Assembly: GCA_944320415.1 (NCBI GenBank)
Contig: CALUHJ010000003.1
Coordinates: 1 to 64,000 of the forward strand
Direction of reading: 5' to 3'
Origin: an uncultured Bacteroidales bacterium
GTDB lineage: Bacteria > Bacteroidota > Bacteroidia > Bacteroidales > P3
Length of the DNA: 64,000 bases
Positions 61,735-64,000 of this stretch are shown here, one piece after another (position 1 is the first letter of the stretch; the number at the start of each line of letters is the position of its first letter). The notes beneath the pieces were generated by a model. It saw only the letters and a list, made by a program, of their open reading frames with translations. It was not told where the DNA came from and did no database searches. A program made the translations under genes and the position numbers.

Positions 61735-64000
61735 ATGAAACGATTTTTATTATTTGCAATGGCAATAGTCTTTGCAATGCAGCTGTCGGCTCAAGAGACG
61801 ACATATGCTGTCGGGGAATATGGTACGAGTACGTCTTATTATGTTCCTGTCAATAATTTTTTCAAGTACAGTTATACACAAAGTATTTATCCGGCCGATT
61901 CATTGGAGGCCGGATTGATTACTGCAATAAGCTACAAGTATGCTCATACTTCCTCTTGCTCTGTCAACCCGTCAACCATTTATGTTGCGGAGGTCAGTCG
62001 CAGTACGTTTGCAAGCAGTACGGACTATGAACCTTTGTCCAATCTGACACAGGTTTTCAGCGGCAGCGTAACCTATTCTCAAGGATGGGTGAGGATAGAT
62101 TTTGATCAGCCTTTCAACTACACCGGTGAAGGCAACCTCTTGGTGGCTTATCTTAATGAAACGGGAGATTATCCCGGTTCGGCTTATGATTTCAATACTT
62201 TCAGTAGATCTTCCGGCAGTATTGATTATTATTCGGATAATTCTCCTATATCTCCGTCGAGTCCTTCCGCTACTAGTAATCAAAAAAGAGATTTTGTTCC
62301 TTGTACAAAATTTCATGTATGGCCTAATGATGGATATTGTTATCCTCCGGAGAATGTGACGGCAAGGAATATTACTCAAACTGAGGCGGAAATTACATGG
62401 ACAACCAATGAAAATGCCACCTCGAGTGAATACGGCATTGCCTACAAGGCACAAGACAGCGACGAATGGATAGAGCTTGAGAGTTCTCTTTCGGCAGAGA
62501 GTTATACAATTACGGATTTAGATCTTTTTACAAGATACGATGTAAAGGTTTGGACTGTATGTTCGGATTCGAACAGCAGGGAAATCATTAGAAGTTTTGT
62601 GACCAATCCTGAAGAGAGTTTGATACAGTATACTCCTTATGAAGAGAATTTCGACAATATCGGAGACATATCCGAGTGGACGATAACCAACGGTACGGCA
62701 CTCAATCAGTGGCATCAGGGTACTGCGGTGAACAATACTCTTGACGAATACGGAGAGCCTACATGGGAAGGTGGAGCAATGTATATAAGCAACGACAACG
62801 GAGTGAACAATAGTTATACTATTTCTTCTGCCTCCACGGTTTATTTTTCGACAATCATAGGTTTCGGAGATGCTCAGGGTTTTGAGTTGAGTTTTGACCG
62901 CAGGCAGGCAGGACAGCCCACTTACGATTATACGAGGGTTTATCTCTTGGATGCTGATGCGGAATTGTCCAATGCTTCGATTCCTAACACGGGAGCAATT
63001 ACGGACATTTTGCAGTCTACCACTTCTTATGAATGGGAGAGAGATGAGGTGTTTATACCTGCCACCTATGCAAATACAGTCAAAAAGCTTGTATTCATGT
63101 GGACAAACAATGCCTACACTGGAACGCAGCCGCCGGCTGCAATAGACAATATTTCCATAAGGGAATTGAGTTGCGGAACTCTTTCGGATGTTGCTGTCGA
63201 AACTACGGACATGGATGGCTATGTGGAGACGGTTGTTACTTTTAATGATCCGAATGAAGAAAACATTTCGGAGTATGTTGTTGAGTACAAACTGGAAACG
63301 GAAAGCACCTATTCCTATTACACCACTACGGATTATCCTGTTGTTGTTCCTGATTTGCTATATGGCAGCAGGTACGAATTGAGGGTTATTGCGGTATGTA
63401 ACGGTACGGATTCGTCTTTTGTATCCGAAACTATTGTATTCAATACGCCTTGTGCCGTGATATCCGAATTTCCGTATGTTACGAATTTTGAGGAATCGTT
63501 CATAGATGAGGACGGAGTGATAGGCAATCGTGAGGCTCCTATTTGTTGGTACAACATTAATGGCGGATATAGCTCTTATTATTGGAACAGGACTACTACG
63601 GCATCTAATGTGTTCAACGGGGCGGCGTCATTGTATTTGTCCGGATCGACATCAACGACTACGAATTACGATTTCTCCGAGTGGTTCATATCTCCAGTGT
63701 TTGCACTTACGGGAGGTGAAAGGCTTAACTTCATGGCCAAAGCTACCAATACAATCCATTCTCCGGTTTTGAAGATTTATGCCAAGGATGTTTCTGACGG
63801 AGACATAACAACCATGGCGGATACATCAGGTTTTACCTTGGTTCAATCCGTTCCTCTTACCATATCTGATAATTTCGAGTTTTATGAAGTGTATCTTGAT
63901 GCTTTTTCGGGCAATACGCGTTTTGCCTTGGTTGTAAATCAAATGTCATCTTCATTTTATCTGGATTCCTTGGCTGTTAGAGAGATACCTGATTGTCCTG
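61735..64000 (+). CDS. Secreted fibronectin type III / adhesin-like protein (3' end outside the window)
   Basis: An open frame of at least 755 codons continues past the window end. The signal peptide is MKRFLLFAMAIVFAMQLSAQ. Fibronectin type III domains (PENVTARNITQTEAEITWTT and SDVAVETTDMDGYVETVVTF) alternate with cleaved-adhesin/jelly-roll modules (SEWTITNGTALNQWHQ, AMYISNDNG). This matches the 962-residue protein at 30660, so a T9SS sorting domain is expected beyond the end. By my count about 19 isoleucine codons are ATA and 21 ATT, unlike the ATA-rich genes nearby. Confidence 0.88.
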   Translation, partial: MKRFLLFAMAIVFAMQLSAQETTYAVGEYGTSTSYYVPVNNFFKYSYTQSIYPADSLEAGLITAISYKYAHTSSCSVNPSTIYVAEVSRSTFASSTDYEPLSNLTQVFSGSVTYSQGWVRIDFDQPFNYTGEGNLLVAYLNETGDYPGSAYDFNTFSRSSGSIDYYSDNSPISPSSPSATSNQKRDFVPCTKFHVWPNDGYCYPPENVTARNITQTEAEITWTTNENATSSEYGIAYKAQDSDEWIELESSLSAESYTITDLDLFTRYDVKVWTVCSDSNSREIIRSFVTNPEESLIQYTPYEENFDNIGDISEWTITNGTALNQWHQGTAVNNTLDEYGEPTWEGGAMYISNDNGVNNSYTISSASTVYFSTIIGFGDAQGFELSFDRRQAGQPTYDYTRVYLLDADAELSNASIPNTGAITDILQSTTSYEWERDEVFIPATYANTVKKLVFMWTNNAYTGTQPPAAIDNISIRELSCGTLSDVAVETTDMDGYVETVVTFNDPNEENISEYVVEYKLETESTYSYYTTTDYPVVVPDLLYGSRYELRVIAVCNGTDSSFVSETIVFNTPCAVISEFPYVTNFEESFIDEDGVIGNREAPICWYNINGGYSSYYWNRTTTASNVFNGAASLYLSGSTSTTTNYDFSEWFISPVFALTGGERLNFMAKATNTIHSPVLKIYAKDVSDGDITTMADTSGFTLVQSVPLTISDNFEFYEVYLDAFSGNTRFALVVNQMSSSFYLDSLAVREIPDCP

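Overview
The window is chromosomal DNA of a member of the Bacteroidales (phylum Bacteroidota), probably an anaerobe that secretes proteins through the type IX secretion system (T9SS). The evidence is a run of lineage-typical genes: an LpxC-FabZ fusion, a MoxR/DUF58/Bat aerotolerance operon, DUF4295, DUF3098 and DUF3822 proteins, PorQ- and PorE-like T9SS parts, proteins with T9SS type A and type B C-terminal sorting domains, and promoters of the Bacteroidota form TTG-N19/20-TAnnTTTG. I cannot assign a genus. ATA is the favoured isoleucine codon in many genes. No IS element, prophage, plasmid gene or CRISPR array is visible.

Layout. 0.2-3.2 kb: a type B T9SS substrate and a small TPR protein. 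3.2-7.2 kb (minus strand): rpmG, DUF4295, ftsY, an outer-membrane barrel and rimO. 7.4-9.6 kb: lpxC-fabZ and lpxA (lipid A). 9.7-13.7 kb (minus): a short-chain dehydrogenase, dnaK and an EamA exporter. 13.8-16.8 kb: an orphan M6-protease prodomain, parE and an FG-GAP-like protein. 16.8-21.6 kb (minus): porQ, a DUF2141 protein and a large T9SS substrate. 21.9-30.6 kb: moxR, DUF58, a membrane protein, batA, batB, batC, a batD-batE fusion and an RseC-like gene. 30.7-37.3 kb: a fibronectin-type T9SS substrate, a hydrogenase-like PAS sensor (minus) and two uncharacterised membrane or secreted proteins. 37.4-41.6 kb: mutS, tRNA-Gly, tRNA-Leu, ldcA and yraN. 41.6-46.2 kb (minus): a six-gene operon from a membrane-anchored protein through rsmD and manA to a gamma carbonic anhydrase-like protein. 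46.3-52.3 kb (minus): two neighbouring operons, queA-ispD-APH/RapZ and ftsX-DUF3098-uppP-truB. 52.4-61.4 kb: lysC, a NUDIX hydrolase, pyrE, an SRPBCC protein, a PorE-like protein, a nitroreductase, a lytic transglycosylase and a TPR-like secreted protein. From 61.7 kb a secreted fibronectin/adhesin-like gene runs off the end.

The most unusual signal is not a gene. Eight intergenic regions hold short arrays of 13-bp odd palindromes separated by 8-bp, often A- or T-tract, spacers. This gives an exact 21-bp period (two helical turns). The palindrome sequence changes from unit to unit, while its two arms tend to change together. Five arrays begin or end within a few tens of bases of a stop codon, and three of these contain a terminator-like hairpin. 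Two lie between divergent genes. I do not recognise this family. Other points worth attention are the batD-batE fusion, the orphan M6 prodomain, an inverted repeat filling a promoter spacer at 61.66 kb, and near-leaderless promoter spacing at parE and pyrE.

By theme, many genes serve the cell envelope: lpxC-fabZ and lpxA for lipid A, uppP for carrier lipid, ldcA and the transglycosylase for peptidoglycan, ftsX and ftsY for division and membrane insertion, and the T9SS genes for surface export.
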